A DNA stretch of 64,000 bases from Ailanthus altissimus (lineage: Eukaryota > Streptophyta > Magnoliopsida > Sapindales > Simaroubaceae): contig CAMPEX010000001.1 of the NCBI GenBank assembly GCA_946807835.1, positions 3,549,001 to 3,613,000 on the forward strand, written 5' to 3'. Shown one piece after another: positions 11,060 to 20,479 of the stretch. The notes under the pieces were generated by a model. That model was not told the origin of the DNA and made no database searches. It saw nothing but the letters and a program-made list of their open reading frames with translations. Position 1 is the stretch's first letter, and each line of letters begins with the position of its first letter. The translations under genes were made by a program, and so were the position numbers.

Positions 11060-11566
11060 TTGCCTTAAAAGATGAAGGATCTGAGTAGCTTTACCATCCC
11101 TTGCATTATTGGGAATTCCACTTTTGCGAAGGCCTTGTATGACCTTGGAGAAAGCATTAATCTTATACCTTTATCCGTCTTAAAATATTTGGATCTTGGT
11201 AAGGTAAAGCCTATTACAATTTCTTTGTAAATGATAGATAGATCTATAACTTATCTATAGGGTATCATTGAGGATGTGTTAGTTAAAGTAGACAAATTCA
11301 TCATATCAGTGGACTTTGTGGTCCTTAAGATGAAGGAAGATATAAATGTTCTAATTATTCTTGGGCGATCATTCTTGGTTGCTGAGAGAGTTCTCATTGA
11401 TATGGAGAAGGGAGAGATGAAAATAAAGGTGCAAGATGAGGAAGTCACATTCAAGGTTTTCAAGGAGAAGAAGTTTCCAAGTGATTCCAAAGAATGTTTG
11501 AAGATTGAAACATTCAAATCCAAGTTCATGGCAAGACAAAGATGCTATGAACAAAGAAAAAGATGA
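11060..11566 (+). pseudogene. L2 protease remnant (Athila-like aspartic protease)
   Basis: Contains a DLGESINL motif near 11141, the Athila form of the aspartic-protease active site (usually DLGASVNLMP-like), then VDKFI..VDFVVL, IILGRSFL (about 11356-11380, the second conserved hydrophobic-Gly-Arg element) and a lysine-rich KGEMKIKVQDEEVTFKVF tail. The core 11276-11566 is still open, but upstream there is a stop at 11228 and another near 11260. Normally this is followed by RT; here sequence jumps to the end of the element within about 200 bp, so RT, RNase H and integrase were deleted. Confidence 0.85.
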
Positions 11567-11569
11567 GAC

Positions 11570-11822
11570 ATGGCAAGATATGATGAAAAAGCCATTAATT
11601 ACCGCCCATTATGGTTCATTCTTTTAGCTAAGGCTAAAACACTTTCTGAGCAAGTCCAAAAAAAGAGATTAAGGATCATTGGATACACACCAAAGTACCA
11701 AAACAAAGGAGTGTTCCTTGGGCAAAATGCCTTTAAAGTCCGATTTGATTCTCATACATTTGGAAGATGTTAAGCCAAAGACCTTAAATTAAGCGCTTCT
11801 TGGGAGGAAACCCAAGTGAATT
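11570..11822 (+). pseudogene. L2 terminal coding scrap and conserved post-pol motif
   Basis: A 67-codon open stretch (11570-11773) that I cannot assign with certainty; its last part (NKGVFLGQNAFK) matches the same place in L3 (17222-17260). It is followed by AAGCGCTTCTTGGGAGG at 11791-11807 and AACCC, shared with L3 at 17313. The scrap is what remains 3' of a deletion that took most of pol. Confidence 0.6.
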
Positions 11823-13722
11823 TCAATTTTTAGTTTCAATATTAGTTATTATTATTATTTTGCTTTATGTAGTGTGTAGAACAACAAGTTGAAATCCCAT
11901 AAAAGCATGGAAAAAGAATCGAAAACAAAGGTAACAAGGTATGGCCAAAGGGAGCTCACAAGCAAATATAATACTAAATATGGCAAAAATAACACCTGGA
12001 AATCACAAATTTACAAACCCAGGTTGTGGCACCACGGCGCCACATGTTTAAGGCTACGGCATGTGTTATTTTTGATGAAAAAGCCATCACTTTCCAAACA
12101 ACCTCTTAAGCCATTTTAAACACCCCTTCACTTTTCCCACTCATTCTTATAGGTTTTGAACACCATATTATCACTAAATCCCACCTCAAATTTCATGGAT
12201 TATCAAACTTCAAGTTTTAGGAAGCATTACTTAAAGGGCTTTGGGTATCAAGTCAAGCACCCACTCGAGCACTGCCATACTGAGCTATTGTTTATGAGGG
12301 AAGTATCTTTTACTCAATCTTATTTTTTTACCATTGTGGACAATGTCAATTTTAAGTTTGGAGGAGGAAAACACTATTCGGTGTTTGTTTTCTATGTTGA
12401 TCATGATTACTCATTACGATTGTTCTTTTAGTTGTTTTGTTTTGTATGCAAATTTTTGTTTTCATTTTCATTTTTAGTTGTGGGTTGGTTGAATGATTAG
12501 TAGTAAATGATATGAAATAGAAACATGATTTTAAATGCTACTTTCTTTTGGAAACAATGAATGTTGTGATTGTTTTCTTGGTAATCTAAGACAAGTTAAG
12601 CTTCATTTTGTGACCACTTGATCTTTTGAGCACGTAGTTAGAATCATTTAGTTTTATCCTTACTTATAAGATGTTTATGAATAACAAGAATACTTTAAGT
12701 CTGGTAAACATGCTAGAACTTGTTTGAGCATTACTTATGGTGAAATCCTAGGGCATATGTAATCGAGGATATGATTTTAGACTATCTTTGGACTGATTGA
12801 GCTTTTCAAGCCAACCTTTGTATATTGTTACCCCTAGTTACACCAACTGAGCCTAATAAATATTTTTTTTTGCTAACCACATCAATACCTTAGCCTTTAT
12901 TTTTATTATCCTTAATATTATCTATCACGCCGTAGGTATAACACTCATTTTAGAGAGTTATATGAAAATTTGAAAATGAAGGGGTGAATTATGGCAGGGT
13001 TATGGGTTTGGTTATGGATTTTGGTTGTTCTAATATCGAAAAGTTTAAGTTTGGGGTATAATGACTTATTTATCTAAAAAATTAATAATAAAAATGAAAA
13101 TAATAAAAAATTGTATAGATTGAATTTGCTATACCCTAGTTGAGAACAAAAAAAGAAAGAAAAAGATGAATAACATAACAAAATAGCAAGGGAATTAGAG
13201 AAATAAATTTGGGGAAAATCTGGTTGAAAATAAATTCTTCAGTTTGAAGTCATTTCTAGAGGAATGTGTTTATGGTGTGAGTTGACCCAAATTCGATCCA
13301 TTTCATCCTCCTTCACCCTAACCATGCATTACAAGTTAGATAAAGTCTTATTTGATCCTTGATTATATGTGTGCCTATATTAGTGGAGAGTGATGCAAAA
13401 AATAAGGATACAAGATGTTAATTAAATAAAAACTCATAAGAGACAATTTTATTGTCTTGTGTGCATAAGCTAATCCGAGTGCATGTGACTAATGATTTTA
13501 GTTCTTCACATATACACCAAGTAGGTCAGCAGTGGGTTATAATAAGTGTTGGATTAACATGATGAATGGTTATGATGTTTAAGCTTTCCTTGAGATTGGT
13601 AGTCATAAGAAAGTTTTGAGACAATTTGCTAATCATCTGCCAATCCAATGTTTATTGTTTTCTTATAGTTTCTTATCATTTTAGCTTTTAATTGTCTCTC
13701 CTTACTTGAGGATGAGCAAGCA
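11823..13722 (+). other. L2 long 3' untranslated region
   Basis: Non-coding in all frames at useful length. It aligns with the same region of L3 (19052-20461). Landmarks are ACAATGTCAA(T/C)TTTAAGTTTGG at 12341, TTTAAGTTTGGGG at 13044, and GC words near 12020-12065 (GTTGTGGCACCACGGCGCC). No envelope-like frame is visible. The short open frames at 11889-12119 and 12156-12431 have no conserved character. Confidence 0.75.
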
Positions 13723-13740
13723 TTTAAGTTTGGGGGAGTT
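13723..13740 (+). other. L2 polypurine tract
   Basis: TTTAAGTTTGGGGGAGTT directly precedes the 3' LTR start TGATGACG. This is the expected position of the plus-strand primer. Confidence 0.85.
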
Positions 13741-14698
13741 TGATGACGTATTTTATATCTATCGTTTTAATCTCCTAAACTTAATAATTTCTCAAACTAA
13801 ATAATGATCTATGTTTTTAATGTTCGTTAATATTATTTTATAGGTTGTAAGTCAACAGAGCTATTTGGTGTGAAAAGCCAAGAAGAACACGTAAAAATAT
13901 AAAAATGCTATAGTAACTGCTATAGTAACATAAACATTATTTTTGCTACAGTGCCACATCGTAGCACTAAAATTTGAGGCTATGGCATTTGAACTGTAAA
14001 TTGAACAGTACCCTTGTAGCACCAAAATCTGGTGCTACAGTGTCATTTAAGGTAGAATCTTGTCACTGCAATGCTAAAAAATGGTGCCACTGCACCAATC
14101 AATGCAGAAAATTTTGAATTTGCCCATTTTTTAAATGTAATTTAGTACCTATAAAAGGAATGCTAAAGGTCTTATATAGAGTAAGAGGAGAGCACAAAAA
14201 TTAGAGAGACAAATAAACGGTTTTAGTGAGAGAAACACATTAGAGCTTGGATTTTAGGAAGACCGTTGAAGATTAAAGGCTTCCAAACACTTCTCCAACT
14301 ACTTGATTTACATTTGTTTCAAGTTGAATTTGTAATTTGTGTTCTTTGAACATGATTACTCTTTTAGACATTTAGATTAATATAATTGAGTATTTCACTA
14401 TAGATAACTAGATTATATGTTCTAGGGTTTCATGAAAATCTATTGAATGCTATGTTTTTATGTTGTTATGTTATTAATGACATTTTTTGTTTATTCATCT
14501 ATGCTTTATATGTGCTTAATAATTCTAATTTGATTAAATATTTTAAACGCTTGGGTTATGTACTTAAGAGTGTTTAATCCATATGTTAGTTTTAAAAAGC
14601 ATAACTTTGAGTTTATTGAGTTAGGAGACTAATAGACTTAGAGTAATCATTTAAGGGTAGCTTAATTCATGTATATACAAAGAGCTAGATAGGAATAT
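13741..14698 (+). repeat. L2 3' LTR, first part
   Basis: Aligned with 7877 onward. It has GCTACAGTG at 13945-13953, diverged GC words (CACATCGTAGCACT, GGTGCTACAGTGTC, TGCCACTGCACC) to about 14095, and TATAAAAG at 14150-14157. It breaks at AGGAATAT, where L3 entered; the LTR resumes at 22764. Confidence 0.9.
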
Positions 14699-14904
14699 TG
14701 ATAGGGCGTAATAGTATAAAGTATTTTATCCTCCTAAACTTGATGTTTGCTCAATTTATTCCATTAATTTGGATATTGATGCATGTTAATGTTGTTTTAT
14801 AGGTTTAAGCACTATCGGAGCAAAAATATCAAAAATCGGATGCAAATGGAGCTATTTGAGATGAGAATCCGAGAAGGGACTAAAATGTTCAAAATGTGAA
14901 TAGT

Positions 14905-15049
14905 GCTACAGTGCCATGCCGGGGCATTCGATTTGAGCACCAGGGCATTCGTTGGAGCGCTAGTTCCCAAAGTTCAATGCCGCAGCACTGAATTCTAGGC
15001 ACTCTTTAAGGGCAATTTTGTTCTATTTTTGCAACCCTACCTATATAAA
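14905..15049 (+). promoter_or_regulatory. L3 5' LTR promoter: GCTACAGTG, GC words, TATA box
   Basis: GCTACAGTG is followed by CATGCCGGGGCATTCG, CACCAGGGCATTCG and AATGCCGCAGCACTGAA, then TATATAAA at 15042. The 3' LTR repeats this at 20686-20851 with ATGCCGGGGCATT, ATGCCGCGACATTGAA and ATGCCACGACACTGAA. Confidence 0.7.
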
Positions 15050-15615
15050 CACCCATTGTTGAGCCAAGAAGAAAAAGAAGGAGAAAAGGCATGAAATTGG
15101 CAAGGAGGAGAAGGCTTCAACTCGAATTTGTGAAGAAATGATGTCTCCAAGGTTTCTTGTGCATCATTGAAGATATTTGAAGAATTAAAACCTTGGAGAC
15201 ATCCCAAATTTGGTTTTCACTTTCCTTTTATTTGTTTTCCTCTTTTGTTTTAATTTCCTATTATGAATAATGCTTAACTGAGTTGTATCTATGGATGGTT
15301 GGATAAATTTTGTTATAGTTGGATTTTTATGTGATTAAACTTGATTCTAAGGATTGATGTAGTTTTATTTATATTATGTTTGGATGATTTAGTATAAATT
15401 CACGAAATTCATTTATGTTTCTTTATGCTTAATGCCTCCAAGTGATTGAAAAATGAATTGGTTGTTGTGAATTAATGGATTGATGCTTGAAAGAGATTGA
15501 TCCATTTATAGGATTTGGGAGAAACATAGCTTCAGGTTGTTATTGAGTTGAAAGGCTAATAACACTTAGGTAATGTTCTTGGTTTTCCTTAGGATTTATA
15601 TAAGGTGCACTCTAA

Positions 15616-16479
15616 GTGTTTGATTAAATGCGTGATAGGCACAAACTCTTTGGGGTGTGCTATTATGCCTAGGGTTACATGTGGTGCTCTCATTTTTAAA
15701 GTGTTTGATAAAATACGTGACAAGCGCAAACACTTTGGGTGTGCCATTATATCTAGAACTTCATTTAACGCTCGAGAGAGGTAATGACATTAATCCTCGG
15801 GTAATCAAATGCATGTCTATATAAACAAGTTAGATAAACGTATCAACTTGAATATGTATGCATAGTATTTCATTCACACTCGACAGAGGGAATGAGATTA
15901 GTCTTAAGCCCTTGATTAATGAATTGAACGAATTTGCTAAATAGGAAGAACATAGGAAGAATAGAATGAAATCAATGCTTTAGGATCCCATTTGTATAGA
16001 ATTCACCACATCGTAAGATTATCATTTTGTTGTAGATTATATGTTCTAGGCCTTAATGGAACTTTATTGAACAATATGTGTTGAAGTTGCTATGTGATTA
16101 ATGGTTATCTTGTGTTATTCATTTTTGCTTTTTATGCATTGCATTCAAAAATGGATTGGATGAATAATACATTTGGGTTATGTGCCTAACAAAGTTTAAT
16201 CCATATGTCAGTTTTAAAAAGCATAGCTTTGAGTTTGTTAAGTTGAGAGACTAATGAACTTAGGTAATCATCATGGTTTTCCTTAGGATTTGCATGAGGT
16301 GCACTCCAAGTGTTTGATAAAATGCGTGACAGGCATAAACTCTTTGAGGTGTGCCATTATGCCTAGGGTTACATGTGGTGCTCTCATTTTTAAAGTGATT
16401 AATAAAATGCGTGACAAACGCAAACACTTTGGGTGTGCTATTATGTCTAGAATTTCATTTGACTCTCGACAGAGGTAAT
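15616..16479 (+). repeat. Two pairs of 85-bp repeats in L3 5' LTR
   Basis: A unit beginning GTGTTTGAT(T/A)AAATGCGTGA occurs at 15616 and 15701, and again at 16310 and 16395 (period 85; pair-to-pair distance about 694). Each unit continues with CACAAACTCTTTGG or CGCAAACACTTTGG, then GTGTGC(C/T)ATTATG. The L4-type and L2-type LTRs lack the unit. Confidence 0.85.
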
Positions 16480-16950
16480 GAAATTAATCCTTAGGGTAGT
16501 CGCTTAAGGGTAGCTTAATGCGTGTATGTATAATGGGTTAGATAGAAATATCAACTTAGTTGTATATGTATAGTATCTCATTTGGCACTCGAAAGAGAGA
16601 ATGAGATTAATCATACACCCTGGATTAATGAATGCATAAATTGGTTGTTGATTACGTATGACAAAGACTATAGGAACAATAGAGGAAAAACCAAGTCCCT
16701 AGAACCCTATTGCCATAGATATAACATATCCTTAATTTACCGGTTTATTTAGTTTTAAGCATTTTTAGTTCAATAAATTATCCTACATTTTGATTAGCCT
16801 AGATAAAGTTAAGTTGCCAACATTGTAGTACTTAGCATTAATTTAGGACATAATCCTCGTGGGAACGATACTCTATTCGTCACTTTATTACTTGTTACGA
16901 TAACATATACTTGCGTTAGTTTGTGTTTTAGAAAGCACACAACAAGTTTT

Positions 16951-16968
16951 TGGCGCCGTTGTTAGGGA
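16951..16968 (+). other. L3 primer-binding site (tRNA-Asp type)
   Basis: TGGCGCCGTTGTTAGGGA, two or three changes from the site at 63292 and again six bases after the LTR end. Confidence 0.88.
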
Positions 16969-17668
16969 TTGTTGATTTTGAATTTTTTGCTAATATTATG
17001 GTAAAATAACTTGATTTTAATTTAGGCATTTATTTTCTTTTAAATTTTGTTATGTTTGGGTTGTTGTGGTTGTTTTTAAGGTGCATACAAGGAGGTTAAT
17101 TTGTTGAAGATCAACAAGGTTTACACTTTTCAACAAGATATTTGGTTTTTGCCAAGCAAGTTTAAAATGAGGAAATCAAGGAAAAGAATTGGCAAGACCA
17201 TTGAGTGAACATTGAAGAACGATAAAGGAGGAGTGTTCCTTAGGCAGAATTCCTCAAAAATGCAATTTTTCCACCACAACCTCGGAAGAAGTCTAGCTAG
17301 TGACAATAAACTAAGCGCTTCTTGGGAGGCAACCTTAGTGCATTTCAAATTTTAATCTTTTTGTTTAATGTTTGTGTTTCTTTCTTGCAGTGTGTTGAAA
17401 TAACAATTCGGAACCTCATAAAGGCATGGAAAAGAAATCTAAAACAAAGCCAATAAGATGCATCCAAATGGAGCTCACAGTTGAGGATAAACCAAATGGG
17501 GCAACAACTTAAGGTTGCAGCCTCAACACCTAGAAGTTTCAAGTAAAAAACCCATGTTGTAGACAACAAGGCTTCTCAAATTTCATATATTGGAAAGGAT
17601 CACTCAATAGCTTTAAGCACCAATTCAAGCAACAACTTCCTCTTTATAATTCAAGCATCAAGCCATTG
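16969..17668 (+). pseudogene. L3 collapsed internal region
   Basis: Leader sequence runs to about 17090 and then passes straight into a scrap of the 3' end: GTGTTCCTTAGGCAGAA at 17232 and CTAAGCGCTTCTTGGGAGG at 17311-17329 match L2 at 11712 and 11789. Gag, protease, RT and integrase are all missing. It is therefore a large-deletion copy that could only have moved with proteins supplied by others, or was deleted after insertion. The minus-strand frames at 17130-17569 are chance frames. Confidence 0.75.
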
Positions 17669-17673
17669 TCTAC

Positions 17674-19046
17674 TGTTGTGTGATTTCTATAACACAAACT
17701 AACGCAAGTGCACGTATCGCAACAAGTAATAAAGTGATAAGTAGAGTGTCGATCCCACGGGGAATTGTTATTACTTGCTAAGTACTAAAATTATGTTCTC
17801 CTATTCTTATTAAAGCTATTGGCAATTTAATGGTTTTAATATCTAAACTAACTAAACAAGAAATAATAATAATTACAAGAATTGAGCAAGGAGAACAATT
17901 GTGATAGCACAAATACTCAGATGCCTAGGATTACAATAATCCCTCAATACTTCACTTGAATCCAACTACTCCCCTTAGAACTATCAATATGAATGTCAAC
18001 CAAGAACTCTAATATCCTCACAAGCCTCTTTTGCAGGTCAAGTGAGTATATCTCATTCAATTAACTATCTATATGTCTATGATAATCAAATTGAAATAAG
18101 ATTCATTAAGTTCAAATTCTCTAAATGGTCATATATGCCTATGAGTATATGTCTATCTCATATGAAACTCATGCTTTTACACCATGATCATACATCAATT
18201 TATCCATGGCCAACACAAAATTTCCTTTGTCAAGTTCATTAAGGTTCCCTAATCAATCTAATACATTTTCATGTAATTAGAAGCATTTAGCATAGAACAA
18301 ATTGAACAATTCCATACCAATATGATAAATAAGGGAAAATAATCAATCCAAGCTACATATTGAGTTCACATTGTAATCCTAGCAATAAAACTTAGTTCAT
18401 AATTGAAAATATAAGTTTAGAGCATCTAACAACATCATTATACATGTTGGAATCAACAACAAATACGAATTTGAAGAGAAGAAGAAATTTCCCTTGATGC
18501 AATGGTGATGTTCTTCCTCCAAAATGCAGAAATTCTTCTTCTTCCCCTTGATTTTTGCCTCTTGTTGTTGATTCTTGCTTCCAAGACCCAATGAAGTGTT
18601 TATTTTCGTGCTCTCAACTGCCCCTTTTGCTCCTCTCCCTCTTTGGCTAAACAATGGGTGTTTATATAGGTAGGGTTGCAAAAAGAAGACAAAAAAGCCC
18701 TTAAGAAATGCCCAGAAATCAACGCCGCGGCGCTGCGATTCAATGCCGCGGCGCTCACTTTCTGCAATTGGCGCCGCGGCGCTGAAATCCAGCGCTGCGG
18801 CGCTGCACTGTTACTACAGTACACTGTAGCAGTGCACTGTAGCTACAGTGTTACTGTAGCAACAGTGCCCCATTCGTATTTTTATCTCTAATGCTCCGAT
18901 TTGCGTCCGTTTTCCGGTATTTTTGCTCCGATAATGCTTCAACCTATAAAACAACATTAATATGCATAAATAGCCCAATTATTGAGATAAATTGAACAAA
19001 TATCAAGTTAGGAAGATAAAATAGTTTATACAATTACGCCTTATCA
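17674..19046 (-). mobile_element. L4: Athila-like solo LTR, minus strand, TSD TCTAC
   Basis: 1373 bp, starting TGTTGTGTGATTTCTA (reverse complement of the L3 LTR end) and ending TTACGCCTTATCA (reverse complement of the L3 LTR start). Perfect duplications TCTAC at 17669-17673 and 19047-19051. It has no internal region. It is the innermost of the four nested insertions and the best preserved for the GC word array. It lacks the 85-bp repeats of the L3 LTRs. Frames at 18397-18891 fall on the word array and are not genes. Confidence 0.95.
18661..18870 (-). promoter_or_regulatory. L4 promoter: CTACAGT palindromes, GCCGCGGCGC array, TATA box
   Basis: Read on the minus strand: CTACAGTG-type words between 18870 and 18806, including the perfect 16-bp palindrome CACTGTAGCTACAGTG at 18835-18850; then four GC words at about 18793, 18771, 18745 and 18723 built on GCCGCGGCGC (one is the perfect 12-bp palindrome GCGCCGCGGCGC at 18770-18781); then TATATAAA at 18668-18661. 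This is the least mutated version of the array in the window. Confidence 0.75.
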
Positions 19047-19051
19047 TCTAC

Positions 19052-20461
19052 AAAGGGAGTTTCTTTTTACTTACTTCTAGTTTAGCCATTATGGACAATG
19101 TCAACTTTAAGTTTGGGGGAGGAAAATATTCATTTCCATGTTCATCATGTTTACTTATTACGATTGTTATTTTTAGTTGTTTGTTTTGCATAATTTTTTT
19201 TTTGTTTTCTTTTATTTTAGTGTTTAGTTATGGGTTGGTTGAATGATTAGTAGTCAATGATATGAAATAGAAATATGATTTCAAATGCTATGTTCTTTTG
19301 GAAACAATGAATGTTGTGATTGTTTGCTTAGTAATCTAGGACAAGTTCAGCTTCACTTTGTGACCACTTGATATTTCGAGCACATAGTTAGAATCATTTA
19401 GTTTTATACTTACTTAGAAGACTTTTATGCATAACAAGAATAATTATGGTCTCAAAAACACATTAGAACTTGTTTGAGCATTACTCAAGGCGAAATCGTA
19501 GGGCATAAATAACTAAGGATATGATTTTAGGCCATCTTTGAACCGATTGAGCCTTTCAATCCAAACTATGTATAATTTTAACCCTAGTCACCCTTATTGA
19601 GCCTAATTATTAATTTTTCCTTGCTAACTATATCACTACCCTAGCCTTTACTTTTATTATCCTTCATAGTACCCATCACGCCATAAGTATAGCACTTCTT
19701 TTAAAGAGTTGTGTGAACTCTTCTAATAAAGAGGTGAATTAAAGAAGAGTTATGGGTTTGGTTATAAATGTTGGTTGTTCAAATACGACAAGCTTAAGTT
19801 TAGGGGTATAGTGACTTATATGTAAAAAAAAAAAAATTCAAAGAGAAAAGAAAAATAAATTGAGTTTTCTATACCCCTAGCTTAAATGAAAAGAAATGAA
19901 GAGCAACAAAATAGCTAAGGAATCAAAGAAATAAGTTCGGGGAAAATCGGGTGGAAAATAATGGTTAGGTTTGTGTAACCTCAAGAGAAATGTGTGTTTA
20001 TGGTGTAAGTTGAGCCGAAATTTATCCATTTTATCCTACCCTTACCCTAGCCATGCATTACAAGCTAACTAAAGTCTTATTTGATCCTTGATTATGTGTG
20101 TGCCTACATTAGTGGAGAGTGATGCGAAAAACAAGCATATGGAGTGTTAAATAAAAGCAAAAATCTCATAGAGACCATTTCATTGTCTTATGTTCATAAA
20201 CTAATCCGAGTGCATGTAACTAATGATTTTAGCTACTCTCACACATACACATCAAGTAGGTCACTTGTGGGTATGAATAAGTGTTGGATTAACACATTAA
20301 ATGGTTATGATGTAGAGAATTTCCTAGAGGATGGTAGTATGAGAAGTTTTTGGGATAAATTTCTAATCATTTTCTGACCCAATGTTTTATATTTTTATTA
20401 TAGATTGTTGTCATTTTGTTAGTGTTTTGCGTGTGCCTTCTTACTTGAGGACGAGCAAGTA
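19052..20461 (+). other. L3 3' untranslated region
   Basis: Homologous to 12330-13722 of L2. It has TTTAAGTTTGGGGGAGG at 19106, CTTAAGTTTAGGGG at 19793 and the final tract at 20462. The frame at 20144-20377 is fortuitous; the corresponding L2 region is not open. Confidence 0.75.
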
Positions 20462-20479
20462 TTTAAGTTTGGGGGTATT
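20462..20479 (+). other. L3 polypurine tract
   Basis: TTTAAGTTTGGGGGTATT directly before the 3' LTR start TGATAGAACG. Confidence 0.82.

Larger units (their letters stand above)
14699..16944 (+). repeat. L3 5' LTR, internally duplicated
   Basis: 2246 bp, against 1373 bp for the related solo LTR L4 and 1342 bp for L2. The excess is a second LTR-like unit: 15300-16035 resembles the L4-type LTR, and 16036-16944 resembles the L2-type LTR from its TTCTAGGCCTTAATGGAACT part onward. Each unit carries an 85-bp repeat pair. Promoter order: GCTACAGTG 14905-14913, ATGCCGGGGCATTCG-like words to 15000, TATATAAA 15042-15049. Confidence 0.9.

Noticed and set aside
12156..12431. Possible envelope-like frame after L2 pol
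   Set aside because: Short, without signal peptide or membrane segment pattern, and not open in L3.
15616..16479. Possible CRISPR-like repeat array
   Set aside because: Only two 85-bp copies per site, directly adjacent with no unique spacers, in a plant retrotransposon LTR.
18600..18891. Alanine-rich frames on both strands
   Set aside because: They are produced by the GCCGCGGCGC word array of the L4 LTR.
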